The notes under the pieces were generated by a model. It ran no database searches and was not told the DNA's origin. It saw only the letters and a program-made list of their open reading frames with translations. From the NCBI RefSeq assembly GCF_027409185.1, contig NC_084463.1:49718907-49782906 (forward strand): a DNA stretch of 64,000 nt, read 5' to 3'. Of the stretch, positions 11,235 through 23,327 are shown piece by piece. This stretch comes from Cynocephalus volans. Its lineage: Eukaryota; Chordata; Mammalia; Dermoptera; Cynocephalidae. Numbering within the stretch: the first letter of the stretch is position 1; every line of letters starts with the position of its first letter. The position numbers and the translations under genes were made by a program.

Positions 11235-12514
11235 ATTTTTACATACATTTTTAAAAATTGAAACATGATTGTACATATTTGTGAGTTACAGAGTTGAATA
11301 TCAATACCTGTGTACAATATGTGATGACAAAATCAACATAATTAGCACACTTATATTATAAAACATAATTATTCTTTGTCTATTAACTAGTTTCATGCTA
11401 AAGCTCCTCCCTCCTCCCCCTTTCAAGCCTCTAGTAACCTCAATCCTGTTCTCCTGAAAGATGAACACATTATTGTAATTGTTTTCTTCTTTTTCTTTTT
11501 TTAATATTTATTTATTTTTTATTAGCTCCCACTTATAAGTGAGCATATGCATTATTTCTTTTTCTGTGCCTGGCTTATTTCATTGAACATAATTTTCTCC
11601 AGGCTCATCCGGGCTGCAGCAAATGACAGAAGTTCATTCTTTTCTATGGCTGAGTAGTATTCCATTGAGCATATATGCCATATTTTCCTTATCCACTTGT
11701 CTGCTGATGGAAATTTAAGTTGATTCCAACTCTTGGCTATTGTAAATAGAGCTGTGATAAACATGGGAGTGCAGGTATCTTTTCAACATGATGATTTCCA
11801 TTTTGGGGGGTATATACCTTGCTAGATCATCAGGCAGTTCTATCTGTAGTTGTCTCAAGAACGTCCATACTATTTTCCATGGTGGCTGCACCAATTTATA
11901 GTCCCACCAACAGTGTAGAAAGGTTACTTTTTCTCTGCCTCCTTGCCAAAATTTCTTATTCTCTGTCTTTTTGATGATAGTCAGACTAACTGGGAAGAGA
12001 TGATATCTCAGTGTGGTTTTGATGTGCATTTCCATGATGATTAGTGCTGTTGCGCATTTTTTCACGTACCTGTTGGTTATCTGTATGTCTTCCTTCAAGA
12101 CATGTCTATTCAGCTCCTTTGCCCATTCTTTAAAAATGATTTGCTTGTTATTTTACTGTTATTTCAGTTCATTTTATATTCTGGATATTAATACCTTGTT
12201 CGATGTATAATTTTTGTTGATTTTGGTATATGGCAGGAGGTACAGGTCTAGTTTTATTCTTCTAACATGGATATCCAGTTATACCAGCATCATTTATTGA
12301 AGAGGCAGTCCGTTCCTTAATGTGTATACTTGGTGCCTTTCTCAAAGATCACTTGGCTATAAACATGAGTTGATTTCTGAGTTCTCTATTTTGTTTCATT
12401 GGTCCCTCTGTCCATTTTTATACCAGTGGCATGCTGTTTTGGTAATTATAGTTTTGTAGTATAATTTGAAGTCATGTAGTGCAATACCTCTGACTTACAT
12501 ACTTACTTACCTAC

Positions 12515-12546
<32 letters not shown>

Positions 12547-12599
12547 TTAATTAATTATGTTCTCAGGATTGCTTTGGGTATTCGGGATCTGTTCTTGTT
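11235..12599 (-). mobile_element. Antisense L1, ORF2 end plus 3' UTR
   Basis: Starts at the left with an L1 3' UTR (GAGTTGAATATCAATACCTG motif, shared with copies near 40 kb) followed by a C/T-rich tract. From about 11526 it enters the antisense C-terminal ORF2, recognisable by AGCTCCCACTTATAAGTGAG and a GGAGTGCAGGTATC block. It continues to a (TTTA)n patch and to GATTGCTTTGGGTATTC near 12567-12583. It is then cut by the solo LTR at 12606. Confidence 0.85.
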
Positions 12600-12605
12600 C
12601 CATGT

Positions 12606-13019
12606 TGTCTGGAGCCATAGAGCCCGGCTGTTGCCTAAGAGCCTTCCTGTCCAGACCCATAGAGCAGGGCTATTGCCTCGAGGCCTCAGAGCCTTGTTTG
12701 CTGCCTTGATTGCTGTTATCTTCCATCACTCCCCCTCGTGTGCACTATGGGTGTGGGATACTTTGCAACTGGACATAGATAACAGGGGAATCTTCCATTT
12801 ACTGGAACAACCCACCCTGCGGTTTTCTCAGTAAACCATCTGCTGCTCATTTCCTTATCTGCTGATTCCCTCCTGCTGGCTATATAAGCTGTGACCTTCT
12901 GGCTAATAAACGAGACTTGAACAGAATACCATCTTGTCTCCATTTCTCTCATCTCTTGTCCCATCCAATTTCCACTCCCCCCTCCAGGGTCTGCGTTGAA
13001 TACCCTGAGGGTCAGAGCA
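12606..13019 (+). mobile_element. Solo LTR with 6-bp TSD, class II-like
   Basis: 414-bp LTR starting TGTCTGGAGCC and ending GTCAGAGCA. Both sides carry the same 6-bp CCATGT (12600-12605 and 13020-13025), and a 6-bp TSD is typical of ERVK/class II integrases. A TATATAAGC box (12881) and an AATAAA signal (12905-12910) show plus-strand LTR polarity. It sits in antisense L1 sequence. No second LTR or internal region remains. Confidence 0.85.
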
Positions 13020-13059
13020 CCATGTAACTCTCAATTCTATCACCTTTTCTCCATCTCAA

Positions 13060-13230
13060 CACACACACAGGCTAACTACATGAGGAGATGGATACATTAC
13101 ATAGCCTGATCATGGTGATCATTGCAAAATGTATACATACATCAAAACAACATATTGTACTCCTTGAATGTATATAATTTTTATTTGTCAATTATACCAC
13201 ACTAAACCTGAAAAAATTAAAATAAGCAAA
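13060..13230 (+). mobile_element. L1 3' end fragment
   Basis: Sense-strand L1 terminal segment with the AAAATGTATACATACATCAA motif and TATATAATTTTTATTTGTCA ending, as in 3' ends of older L1 subfamilies. Confidence 0.65.
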
Positions 13231-14150
13231 ATCAACCCAACAAGTTTTTATGTTAAAATATATGTATTACAAATATATGTAGGCAAGTAGACTTGTTTCT
13301 TGGGGACTGGGAAGGATTCATGTGAAAAACATAATTTTTAAAATATTCATAAATTTTAGTAGCTTAGATTTTAAATGTCTAGTATTTTTAAAAGTGAAAA
13401 GATAGATGGAAGCTTGGCAGGAGAATGGAGAAGAGCTAAGAAGATAATATCCAAAAAGCAAATTACAATTCCCTGCAAAAAATTACATCTAGAAAAGAGA
13501 AAATATCCCATGAAATTATAAAATGATGTGCATTTGACAAAGACAAAGAAAATAACAACTTAAATTGAAAAGAGAGGCTATTTCTCCCATCAGGAAGTTA
13601 AACTACATTGTATCAAATATATAATATGTTCACATGAGGAGCCTCACATATTGTGGATGGGTTGTAAATAAGCCTGGACCATTCTATTGAAATGGAGATG
13701 TATGGCCAGCTCCATGGTGGTGTGACGAGTTCAGTTGCTCTGCTGCTCACAAAATGGTCCCACATATGGAGTTTAATGATCTACGATTGCTTTAAGTGTT
13801 TAATAAATTTAACTTGGATTTGTGTTTTGAAAGTTGTCTGATGAGAAAATGTGGCATATTCCAGAAGGCTTAGAACCTGGGGTCATGCACAGTTTGATCT
13901 CCCACTGCCTCACGGGCATGGCTCTTGGCCCCCTGCTCTTCTGTAACCTGGTGCTAATAAGCCTTTCCTATTCCCCCTTTGTTCATGACTGATGCTGCCC
14001 TCAGCTCCAGGCAATGTCTGGGTGTGGGCACACTGACTGTTGGGGTCATTTGTGCACATCTTCCATGGCATCATGGGGTGGGCCATGATGTCTTCTCACC
14101 TAAGCCAGAATTTACATTTTTCTTCCCATTATTAAATGCTTAATAATTCA
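13231..14150. other. No gene recognised
   Basis: AT-rich sequence, then a somewhat GC-richer stretch (about 13860-14100) without a usable frame. That stretch contains CCTGGTGCTAATAAGCC-like sequence and could be an eroded LTR. No clear identification. Confidence 0.35.
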
Positions 14151-15331
14151 TGAGCAAGTTGTTCTACCTGGGGCCTCCAGCTTGTTCTTATTTTTTTAGC
14201 TCCTCAATGTGTAATGTTGTGTCAGGCCTTAAAAACTAATGCCACCTTAAGTGACATTACAAGCGGTGCCATTATGGGCCCACAAGGGCATATTAATGTG
14301 GCAGTCTAGGATGGCACCAGGAGGAAGTAGGGTGGGGGTGTCTGTGGGAACCTTGCCTTAGCCCTTATTGGCCAAATACGTGCTTCCACGCTCGAGGTTG
14401 CAATAGCTAGGCATTGAGACAGGATGCATGCTCTCTTGACCTTTAAGCTGATAAGATTATGTAAAACACCTCCTTCCCCCATTTGCCTTTAAAAGCAAGT
14501 GCTTGTGTGCTAATAAATGGAACTTCTCGACAGAACCCACCACAGAATCTGAGTGTCCTTTAACTGGGCTGTTTTTGGGGGGCCGGCGGCTGTGCTCACC
14601 TCTCTTCACGGCTCTCTTCCCCGTCTCCTTCCAAGGGGGACAGGAGGGAAAGAGGAATCCCGGGCCATTCATTCGCCCACCAAAAATGACGAGGCTAGGG
14701 ATGTTCGGGTCAGCAGGCAGTGGACCCGACAATGTTGCATTGTTTGAGTTTTTCTTCTTTTCTGATGTAGGTGTTTATTGCTATACAACTTCCCTCTTAG
14801 AACTGCTTTCAGTGTATCCTATAGGAACAGGGATTTTGTTTTCATTTTCTATTGTCTCCAGGAATTTTCTTATTGCCTTTTTTATTTTCTTTCTTGACCC
14901 ATTCATTGATTTGGAGCATATTGTTTAATTTCCATGTATTTTTTATGGTTTCTAGTAACCCTTTTTTTTATTGATTTCTAGCTGTATTCTAATGTGGTTA
15001 GACAAGATATTTGGTATAATTTCAATTTTACAAAAATTTCTTAGTATTTGTTTTGTCCTATCATATGGTCTCTTCTAGAGATTGTTTCATGTGCCACTGA
15101 GAATATGTACTCTGCACCTGTTGGATGATATTTTGTAAATGTCCATTAAAGTCAGTCAGCCTGTACTAGAGGTTAATTCTAAGGTTTTCTGGTTAAGTTT
15201 CTGTCTGGATGATCTGTCTTTGGCTAAAAGTGCGGTATTAAAGTCTCTAAATATTATTGAGTTTAAGTCTATGTCACCTTGTAGGTCTAATAGTAATTTG
15301 TCATATAACTGAGTGCTCCAGAGTTAAGTGT
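14151..15331 (-). mobile_element. Antisense L1 ORF2 remnant, split by a solo LTR
   Basis: Antisense L1 ORF2 sequence is present on both sides of the LTR at 14218-14731. The left part has TTCTTATTTTTTTAGCTCCT. The right part includes TTGATTTCTAGCTGTATTCT and TATTGAGTTTAAGTCTATGT. This shows that the LTR inserted into an existing L1. The same L1 seems to resume at 17740 past the MaLR element. Confidence 0.8.
14218..14731 (+). mobile_element. Solo LTR with 4-bp TSD
   Basis: 514-bp LTR starting TGTGTCAGGCC and ending GGACCCGACA, flanked by ATGT at 14214-14217 and 14732-14735. A 4-bp TSD is usual for gammaretrovirus-like (class I) integrases. An AATAAA signal is at 14512-14517, followed by a GC-rich U5-like part. 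The host sequence is antisense L1. Confidence 0.85.
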
Positions 15332-15748
15332 TGATGGAGTTTGGATGTGTTGATGAGTTTGGATCCCCTCCAAAACTCATGTGCAAGTTTGATCCCCAAT
15401 GTGGCAGTGTTGGAAACTGATTGAGTCATGGGACTGGATCCCTCATGAATAGATTAATGCTCTCCCTGGGGGAGGGGGCATTAATGAGTGAGTTGTTGCT
15501 TTATTAGTTCCCATGAAAGCTCATTGCTTAGAAAGACACTGGCCCCTTATCTCTCTCTCTTGCTTCCTGTTGCCATGTGATCTGCTTGAACCCACTGGCG
15601 CCTGCCACTTTCCACCATAAGTAGAAGCAACCTGAAGCCCGTGCCAGATGCAGCTGTCCCAGAATCAGAAGCCAAATAAACCTCTTTCCTTTATAAATTA
15701 CCCAGCCTCAGTTATTTCTGTTATAGCAACACAAAACAGACTAAAACA
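15332..15748 (+). mobile_element. 5' LTR of MST/THE1-like MaLR element
   Basis: 417-bp LTR beginning TGATGGAGTTTGGATG and ending CTAAAACA. It contains the diagnostic MaLR phrases GATCCCTCATGAAT, TATTAGTTCCCATGA and GCCAAATAAACCTCTTTCCT (which includes AATAAA). Its partner LTR is at 17335. A 5-bp flank AGTGT (15327-15331) pairs with CGTGT at the other end (4 of 5). Confidence 0.92.
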
Positions 15749-17334
15749 GAAAATTGGTACCAAAGAGTGGGGTGTTGCTAAACAGATATCTGAAAATGTG
15801 GATGCAGCTTTGGAACTGGGTAATGGGCAAAGGTTGGAGGAGTTTGGAGGACTTAGAAGGAGAGAAAAAGATGAGGGAAAGTTTGGAATGTCTTAGAGAC
15901 TTATGTGATGGCGAGCAGAATGCTGATAGAAATATGGATAGTAAAGGCCATGTAGATGGTGAGGTCTCAGGTAGAAATGAGGAACTTATTGGGAACTGGA
16001 CAAAAGATAACCCTTGCTACACCATTGTAAGGAACTTGGCTGCATTGTGTCCATGCCCTTGGACTTGTGGAAGTTGCAACTTAAGAGTTGTGAACCAGAG
16101 CATTTGGTCAAAGAAATTTCTAAGCAGCAAAGCATTAAGGAAGCTGCATGGTTGCTTTTAAGAGCCTATTCTGACTTATGGTGGCAAAGTCATGATGTAA
16201 AGCCAGAATTTAAAAGGGAAGCAGAGCATAAAGTTTTGGAAAATTTGCAGCCTGGCCATGCAGTAAAGAAGTAGAGAGACAGAGAACAATGCAAGTGTGA
16301 AGCAGATAAACTGGTTGCTAAAGACATTATCTTGGCAGTGAGGCAGTGAGATACTAATAGCAGAGAAAATGAGAGGAAAGCCCTGCAGGAATTTCAGAAC
16401 TCTGGAAGGGTGCCCACCCATCACAGACCCTGAGGCCTAGAAGGACTGAGTTATCCTGGAGGATAGACCTGGGGCACAGCTGCCCTCAGGATCCTGCTCC
16501 CTGCGTCCCAGCTGCTCTAGCTGGAATAGCCCCAAGTGCGATTTGTGCAGCAGCCCTGGCGAGTAGAGGCCTAAAACCTCGGTGGCGTCCATGCTGTGTT
16601 AAGTGTGCAGCTGGCAGGATGTGAGAGCAGTGGTGTCATAGCAGCCTCCACCCAGATTCCAGAGAATGTATGGAAAAGCCTAGAAGCCCAGGCAGAGACC
16701 TACCACAGGAGCAGTGCCACCACAGAGGCCATCTACTAGAGCAATGCCAAGCAGAAAAGTGGGGTTGGAGCCACCACAGAGAACCCTCACCAGGGAAATG
16801 TCTAGTAGAATCAATGCAGCAGGGCTGCTGCCAGAACACCGGAACTTCAGGGCCATTGGAAATGTGCAACGCAATCCTGGAAAAGCCATTGGCACCAGCA
16901 TGGCCCACTGGGCTGTGCCTGGCAGAGCTGTGGTAACAAGGCTACCTGATGCTTTGGGTACTCAGATACCCTTTTGTGCCCAAGATGCAGGGCTTGGAGT
17001 CAAAGAACATTATTTTGGATCTTTAAGATTTACTGCCTGCTCTACTGGGTTTCGGACTTGTTTGGGATCAGTTTTTCCTTTCTTTTCGCCTATTCCTCCC
17101 TTTTGGAATGGGAATGTGTACCCAATGCCTGTTCCACCATTGTACCTTGGCAGCAGATAAATTTGGTTTTGTTTTTCAGGGTCACAGCTGGAAGGACTTT
17201 TGCTTTTGGTCTCAGAGGAGACTTTGGACTTTTAAGTTGATGCTGGAATAAGCTAAGACTTTTGGGACTGTTGGGATAGAATGATTGTATTTTGCATGTG
17301 AGAGGGACATGAGTTTTGGGGGGCAGGGGTGGAA
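15749..17334 (+). mobile_element. Internal region of MST/THE1-like MaLR element
   Basis: About 1.6 kb of mostly noncoding sequence between two related LTRs. It starts with AAATTGGTACCAAAGAGTGG directly after the 5' LTR, the expected MST/THE1 internal start. It ends in a polypurine tract (GGGGGGCAGGGGTGGAA near 17319-17335) directly before the 3' LTR. MaLR elements rely on ERVL-type enzymes supplied in trans. The frames across 15754-16274 and 16670-17160 are broken and have no clear retroviral motif. Confidence 0.9.
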
Positions 17335-17739
17335 TGATGGAATTTGGATATGTTGTCCCCTCCAAAACTCATGTGGAATTTTGATCCCCAATGTGGCAGT
17401 GTTGGAAACTGATAGAGTCATGGGGGCAGATCCCTCATGAATGGATTAAGGCTCTCCCTGGGGGAGATGGGATTAATGAGTGATTTGTCACTCTATTAGT
17501 TCCCACAAGAGCTTGTTGCTTAAAAAGACCATGTCACCTTATCTCTCTCTCTTGCTTCCTGTCACCATGTGATCTGCTTGTACCTGCCAGCTTCCTGCTA
17601 CTTTCCACCATTAGTAGAAGTGCCCTGAGGCCCGTGCCAGATGCAGCTGTCCCAGAATTATAAGCCAAATAAACCTCTTTCCTTTATAAATTACCCAGCC
17701 TCAGGTATTTGTTATAGCAACACAAAATGGACTAAAACA
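17335..17739 (+). mobile_element. 3' LTR of MST/THE1-like MaLR element
   Basis: 405-bp partner of the LTR at 15332, starting TGATGGAATTTGGATATG and ending ACTAAAACA. The two LTRs differ at many single positions and by small indels, so the insertion is old. LTR divergence dates it, since both were identical at integration. Confidence 0.92.
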
Positions 17740-18780
17740 CGTGTGCATATATTTTCTTGTTGAATTGATCTTTTTATCATTATATAATAACCTTCCTGAT
17801 CTTTTCTATTTTTAAGTTTCCTAAGCTTGAAGGATATATTATCTGAGATAAGTATAGCTGCTCCTGCTCTTTTTTGGTTTCCATTTCCATAAAATATGTT
17901 TTCATCACTTCACTTCCTGAGTGTGTCTTTATAGGTGAGGTAAGTTTTTCTGCACACCATATTGTGGACTCTTGCATTATAATCCATTCAGCCACTTTGT
18001 GTATTTTATTTTATTACTTTAATTTATCGATAGTCAATGTAGTGATTCTTGTGTTCCTTTACCAATTCCTCTCTTTTCCCTCTCCCCCCTCCCCCATCTT
18101 CATTTTCTCTTCACTTGTCTTAACAAGCTCAAGGAATTGTTGTGATTGTTGTGTCTTCTTCCCCGCCAACCCCTGCCAACTGCTCATTTCTATATTTATT
18201 GATTGATTTTTAGCTCCCACAAATAAGTGAGAACATGTGATATTTCTCTTTCTGTGCCTAATTTATTACACTTAATACAATTTTGTCTAAGTCCATCCAT
18301 GTTGCTGTGAATGGTAGCATTTCATTCTTTTTATAGTACAGTAGCATTTCATTGTGTAGATATGCCACATTTTCCTTATCCACTCATCTGATGATGGACA
18401 TTTGGGCTGGTGCAACTCTTGTCTATAGTAAGTAGTGCTGCAATAAACACTGGAGTACAGGTAGCCCTTTGACATAATGATTTCCATTCCTCTGAGTATA
18501 TTTTAATTAAGGCATTCAATCCATTTGTATTTAGGATTATTATTGATATACACGGAGTTGTTACTGCCATTTTATTATTTTTTTCTGGTGATTTTGTAGG
18601 TTATTTTGTCATTTTTCCCATGCTTACTGTCTTTCTTTGTGGTAAAGTGGTTTTAAATAGCATTACATTTTGATTTCTCACTACTTTTAGTATGTCTCAT
18701 AAGCTTTTGTGTTGTGGTTACCATGAGGCTTACAAAAATCATGTTACAATTGTAAGAAATTTATTAGAGTAGTAACAACA
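17740..18780 (-). mobile_element. Antisense L1 sequence, at least two pieces
   Basis: Positions 17740-18190 continue antisense ORF2 sequence (GATCTTTTTATCATTATATA, ATAAGTATAGCTGCTCCTGC). At 18200-18500 lies a separate antisense L1 3' part (TTAGCTCCCACAAATAAGTG, then TGCTGCAATAAACACTGGAG). After 18505 ORF2-like antisense text resumes (AGGCATTCAATCCATTTGTA). The middle piece probably inserted into the older L1. Confidence 0.75.
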
Positions 18781-18899
18781 AAAACATAGCAAACTCTATG
18801 CTTTGATGGATTCCTTTGCTGGAGACATATTTATCTGTTATTCGTCAATCTTTTACTTCTATTGCTTGTAATAAATACTGGAGGCTTTTTCTAAAGAAA

Positions 18900-19265
18900 T
18901 TAATCAATAAAAATGAGAAAAAATGATTCTGAATTGCAAAATTTTATTTAAAAAAAGCAAAGCTTTACTTTAATGCTCAAAATATAATTCTGTATATAAA
19001 AGATATCCTGTGGAATTCAACTAAAAATCCTCAAAAATAAATGTGTTCAGCAACGTAGCAGGTTATGAGGTCAATATAAAAAAGTCAATTGTATTTCTAT
19101 ATACTAGCAATAAACATTCTGGAAACATAACTAAGAAAATGATACCACTGGAAATAGGATCAAAAAGAATGAAAACCTCTGGATAAAATTTTAGGAATGT
19201 AAGTGTTCTAATTTTATACTGAACACAACCAAATATAATGAAAGGACAAAAACACAAATTTTAAA
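18900..19265 (+). mobile_element. L1 ORF2 remnant
   Basis: Sense-strand ORF2 fragment: GTAGCAGGTTATGAGGTCAA followed by ATTTCTATATACTAGCAATA, as in L1 ORF2. Full of stops. Confidence 0.65.
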
Positions 19266-19511
19266 ATGTAGTAATGATTTGGATATTCCCTTACCAGCAG
19301 TTTCCTGTGATTTTTTAGAGCCTAGGGTTGTTAGGAGTGAAGGCACCTTGTACTTGGTCATGAGAGTTGAGGTGGAGAAGAGGTGATAGAACTGAGAAAT
19401 ATGTGAACTAATTCACATATTTGTGTGACTATGAGAGGATACGGGACCAATCTGTTTTCCAAATACCTAGATTGTGATACTTGGAAAACCTTTCTTGGTA
19501 GTTATGAGAAG

Positions 19512-19513
<2 letters not shown>

Positions 19514-19566
<53 letters not shown>
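19514..19566. repeat. (CA)n microsatellite
   Basis: Uninterrupted CA dinucleotide run of about 26 units. Likely polymorphic in length. Confidence 0.97.
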
Positions 19567-19567
<1 letters not shown>

Positions 19568-21840
19568 GGGATTTCCCCCAGTTTTTAATTTTCTGTGTGT
19601 TGTTTATTGGCTTTGTTTTTGTTGCAAGAGCAGGAAAGCATTTTGTGTTTGAGGAGTCAAGTTTGAGAAACATCAGACAACCAAGAATAGAACTCTTGAG
19701 ATATAAAGAAGATCTGGATGAAGTGAGGATAAAATCCAGAACCATCATTAATCTTTGAGCACAGGTGATGCTGTCTAGCAAGAAAACACCAATAAGAACA
19801 AATACCAAGTCTTGGACATGGGGTCATTTAAACTTTTAATTCTGAACTCCCAATGGGGACTAAAAAGAAGGGCAAGAGAGTATGAAGAGAAAACAGGGAC
19901 ACCAGTGTTACTGAAACCTCGGAGGAGTTTCAATGGCTACTGAGAAATATATAATAAGTCGAGGACTAAGGAGCATCTTCTGGATGGAGACAGGAAGCCA
20001 TTGCTGACCTGAATGAGCTACAATTAAGTTCTCCACACTCCCATGAGGAGCAGACCATGAAGAACACCACTTCTTGACATTGGCTTTTTTTTTTTAACCA
20101 AAATTAAATAAGGGTTTCATTTCCATCTCTAGCATTTGAGCGCAAATTTTGCTCCAGCCATTGTGGATACAACTGCCACAATGTGGTTTCTGCTCTCCAT
20201 CTTACTTACAAGGGCCTAAAAAATACAGTAACTAAGACTATTATAAGGTTTTAAAATATATTCTCAAGGAAACATAGACTGGTATGGAGGTACTCAAAGT
20301 CATATGATTTTATAACTATCTGTAAGAAAACATCTTCAGCAAACATCATTACTTCTGAAAAGGAATGTAGCAGCCCTAATACAATAAGGAACAATACCGG
20401 TTAAGTTTGATAACTAATCAATCAACACAGTCCTGGAATTCCAAGTTAATATAAAATCACAAACAAATTAAGGGTCTAAGTGTTTTCAGATGACAGTTAC
20501 CTTGTTACAAAAGGCACATGCATGAACCTTAAGAGAAACAAGATGGGTAAAACAGGACCTCTTCTTCAGAATCTTAACTCATGCAGTTATGGGACCATAG
20601 TCTATAGGAGGAAAAGTATCAGTGTTCAGTGGGGAAATGGAGTCTCTTCAATTTTAAACTTTATCACTGTTGTGTTGGAGGGCATTTGATATCAATTTAA
20701 ATAAATTAGTTAAAAATGACAGAAGAGCCCTGAGTCAAAGAAAATATTTGGAAACTGGAACTTCCTGTCTGGACAAGATGACAAGAACCATTTTTCCTCC
20801 TCCTATCTACTAAGTTCAACTATAAACTATGGAATTTGCCTAAGAAACACCCATAGGAGAACTCTGGAAGGCTGTAGAAATAAATAAACAACAGAGTGCC
20901 AGGATGTCATTATACTCTCACCAATCAGGAGAAGGAGACCTTCCTGATGTTTTCTAGAATGTGGCAACAGAAGGTAGTCAGGTAGGGTCATTTCTCCCTG
21001 GACTCAACCTGATTTCTGTGACAACAAATAGTGACTACAATCCCCTTCCCCAGGCCCAGCTTGACCTGAGCTACATAGATTCAGAGCCCTGGGGGCAATT
21101 AGCAGGCAGTGAGTCTGTTCTCTTTTTTTCCCGTATAGATGCTAAGGCAGCCAGGCAGCTCCTGCAAAGACCCACCACAACCAGTGAATTATTCCAGGAA
21201 GATGTACATTCACACGTATGTCATAAGATACTATTACTGCCTGCTGCTCTTCAGGAGAAATATGCTTAGGGACCGTGGATATGGTCCCCATGTAAAAAGC
21301 TTACAGATTATAAAATCTGTTCCCAGAAAGCCTGAGTTGTTGGAGCAGGATTGAGAAGTGCAAGGACCCAGGAACTATAACCTCTGGGAGAATCTGCTCC
21401 CATCATCTCTGACACACTAGCAGAGTCATTCATTCTGCTGTTGTCACTCTCTGCAGCTCATGTTTTGTTCTGAGATTCAGGGATGGTGTTTTTACACTGT
21501 TTGAAAAACAGCAGAGCCCAGCTGTGAAGAGCAGAGATGCCAAGCCTGAGAGAAGAGAAAATGGCACATAGGGACCTAGGAAGCCTTTTCATACTCCATA
21601 TGCAAAAAAGGGCTTCTGAAAGACCAGTAGGCCAGCTCTGATTGTATAATCTTATTAGTGGCCATCAGCCAATAAGAAAATGAAATATTGAGACTTCAAG
21701 AGTACTTGCCAAAGACCTCTAACTACAGCATATTCATCTTCAGAGAGTTCATTTTCATGTTTTTCAACTTTTTAAAATTATCACTAAGTCCAACAAATAA
21801 AATTACACACATGTGGAATACTAGAAAATACAATTATATA
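19567..21840. other. No gene recognised
   Basis: About 2.3 kb with only short frames; the longest, 102 codons at 20961-21269, has no recognisable domain. An L1 5'-region-like stretch may lie around 20740-20940, but I cannot confirm it. Confidence 0.35.
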
Positions 21841-21849
21841 ACCATAATC

Positions 21850-23169
21850 ACAAACTTTATAATATGTCCATGACTCATCTCATTTGGATTTACTCTTTCA
21901 CCACTCCAGCTCTAGACAATTTTTAATGTCTTTCCTGTGTCTATAGATGAGCCTTTATAAAAATATCTTAAGTGCAAAAATAAATTATGTAGTTTCTTTA
22001 GGTCTAGTTTTTTTCACATAGCTGGACACTTGTTCAAGATCTTTCCTGCTAGAGCAGATATCATTACTATATCTGCTTTGACTGAAGAACAGTATTCTAT
22101 GACACAGATACACCACATACATGTTACCTTCTCCTAGTAGATGAATATGTCTCATTTACTTTTGGCAATTATAAATAGAGCTGCTATGAGCATTCACATA
22201 TGAGTCTTTGGTGATAAACTTATTTATTTATTTATTTGCATACACTTGAAAAAGAAATTTCTGAGTATTACGCTGATTCTAAATAATATTTTGAGAAACT
22301 GCCTAAATGTTTTTCAAAGTGCCTGCACTATTTTACATTCTCATTTACAATATGACAGTTCCATATTCTGTAAATCTTTGTTGACACATTATTGTCTATA
22401 TTATAGCCATTTTATTGGGTGTTAATTATCCTCCTTGTGGTTTTCATTTGCATTTCTCTAATCACCACAATAGTGTTCGTATTTCCACGTACTTATTGAC
22501 AATTTGCATATCTTCTTGTAGACATGTGTATTTAAATCCTTTGTCCATTTTAAAAACTTGAATGTCTATTATTGATTTTTAAGAGTTTCATCTTTATTCT
22601 GAAATATACCCCTCACACAGATACAAAATTTAAAATTTTTTATATAAATTGACTTGTCTTTTTATTTTCTTTATGGCCGAAAAACATAAGTGTTAAAATG
22701 TTATCCAATGCAGTTTATCATTTTATTTCCTTCTCTAGAATGTGATTTTGGTGTAATTTCTAAGAGATTGTTACCTAGCTTATAATTACAAATATTTACT
22801 CCATTATTTCTCTATAAGTTTTATAATTTTATCTCCTACAAACAATAAGAGATGTATTTTGAGGGCCGAGCCCGTGGCGCACTCGGTAGAGTGCTGCGCT
22901 GGGAGCGCGGCAACGCTCCCGCCGCGGGTTCGGATCCTATATAAGAATGACCAGTGCACTCACTGGCTGAGTGCCGGTCACGAAAAAACGACAAGCAAAA
23001 TAAAAAATAAAATAAAATAAAATTAAAAAAAAAAAAAAAAAGAGATGTATTTTGAATACTTCTGTGAATGGGTCTGATTTGAGTGAGGGGTTCGACTTTA
23101 TCTTTCTGCAAATGTATATAATTTTCTCAGCACCATTTGCTGAAAAAGCTGTATGTACAAAAGACAGTG

Positions 23170-23170
<1 letters not shown>
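21850..23170 (-). mobile_element. Antisense L1 3' portion, interrupted by a SINE
   Basis: Antisense ORF2 end: ATAAATAGAGCTGCTATGAG, then GTTTTCATTTGCATTTCTCT and later TTTTCTCAGCACCATTTGCT. The SINE at 22863-23040 splits it. It stops at the GT repeat near the zinc-finger exon tail. Confidence 0.75.
22863..23040 (+). mobile_element. tRNA-derived SINE, extended-stem variant
   Basis: Head GGGCCGAGCCCGTGGCGCAC and a B-box-like GGTTCGGATCC, followed by a shortened second monomer and an A-rich tail. A perfect 15-bp TSD, AGAGATGTATTTTGA, is at 22848-22862 and 23041-23055. A GGGAGCG...CGCTCCC pair lies where the tRNA anticodon stem would be. Confidence 0.92.

Positions 23171-23172
<2 letters not shown>

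Positions 23173-23215
<43 letters not shown>
23173..23215. repeat. (GT)n microsatellite
   Basis: Continuous GT run of about 21 units, between L1 sequence and the last decayed zinc finger. Confidence 0.95.
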
Positions 23216-23217
<2 letters not shown>

Positions 23218-23225
23218 CTGGAAAA

Positions 23226-23327
23226 AAAATCTAGTCTTTTTGCCAAGCAGTATTTCTTCCTTATGTGAGTTCTCTGATGTCTGCTTACGTGTGACTTCTG
23301 ACATAAGATGTTCTACATTCATTACAA
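23226..23327 (-). pseudogene. Outermost decayed zinc-finger fragment
   Basis: Reverse complement shows a broken C2H2 finger: an Asn-Glu-Cys start and remnants of the His-His linker phrase, with stops. It is the distal end of the zinc-finger array, cut off from the rest by the DNA transposon at 23328-23608. Confidence 0.7.

Noticed and set aside
19425..19808. Frames of poly-His-Thr or poly-Val-Cys
   Set aside because: They are translations of the (CA)n repeat; the same applies to 23052-23383, 30023-30339 and 51492-51852.
22836..23111. 91-codon minus-strand frame, also similar frames at 34375-34821 and 56001-56476
   Set aside because: These similar peptides all come from antisense translation of the same SINE.
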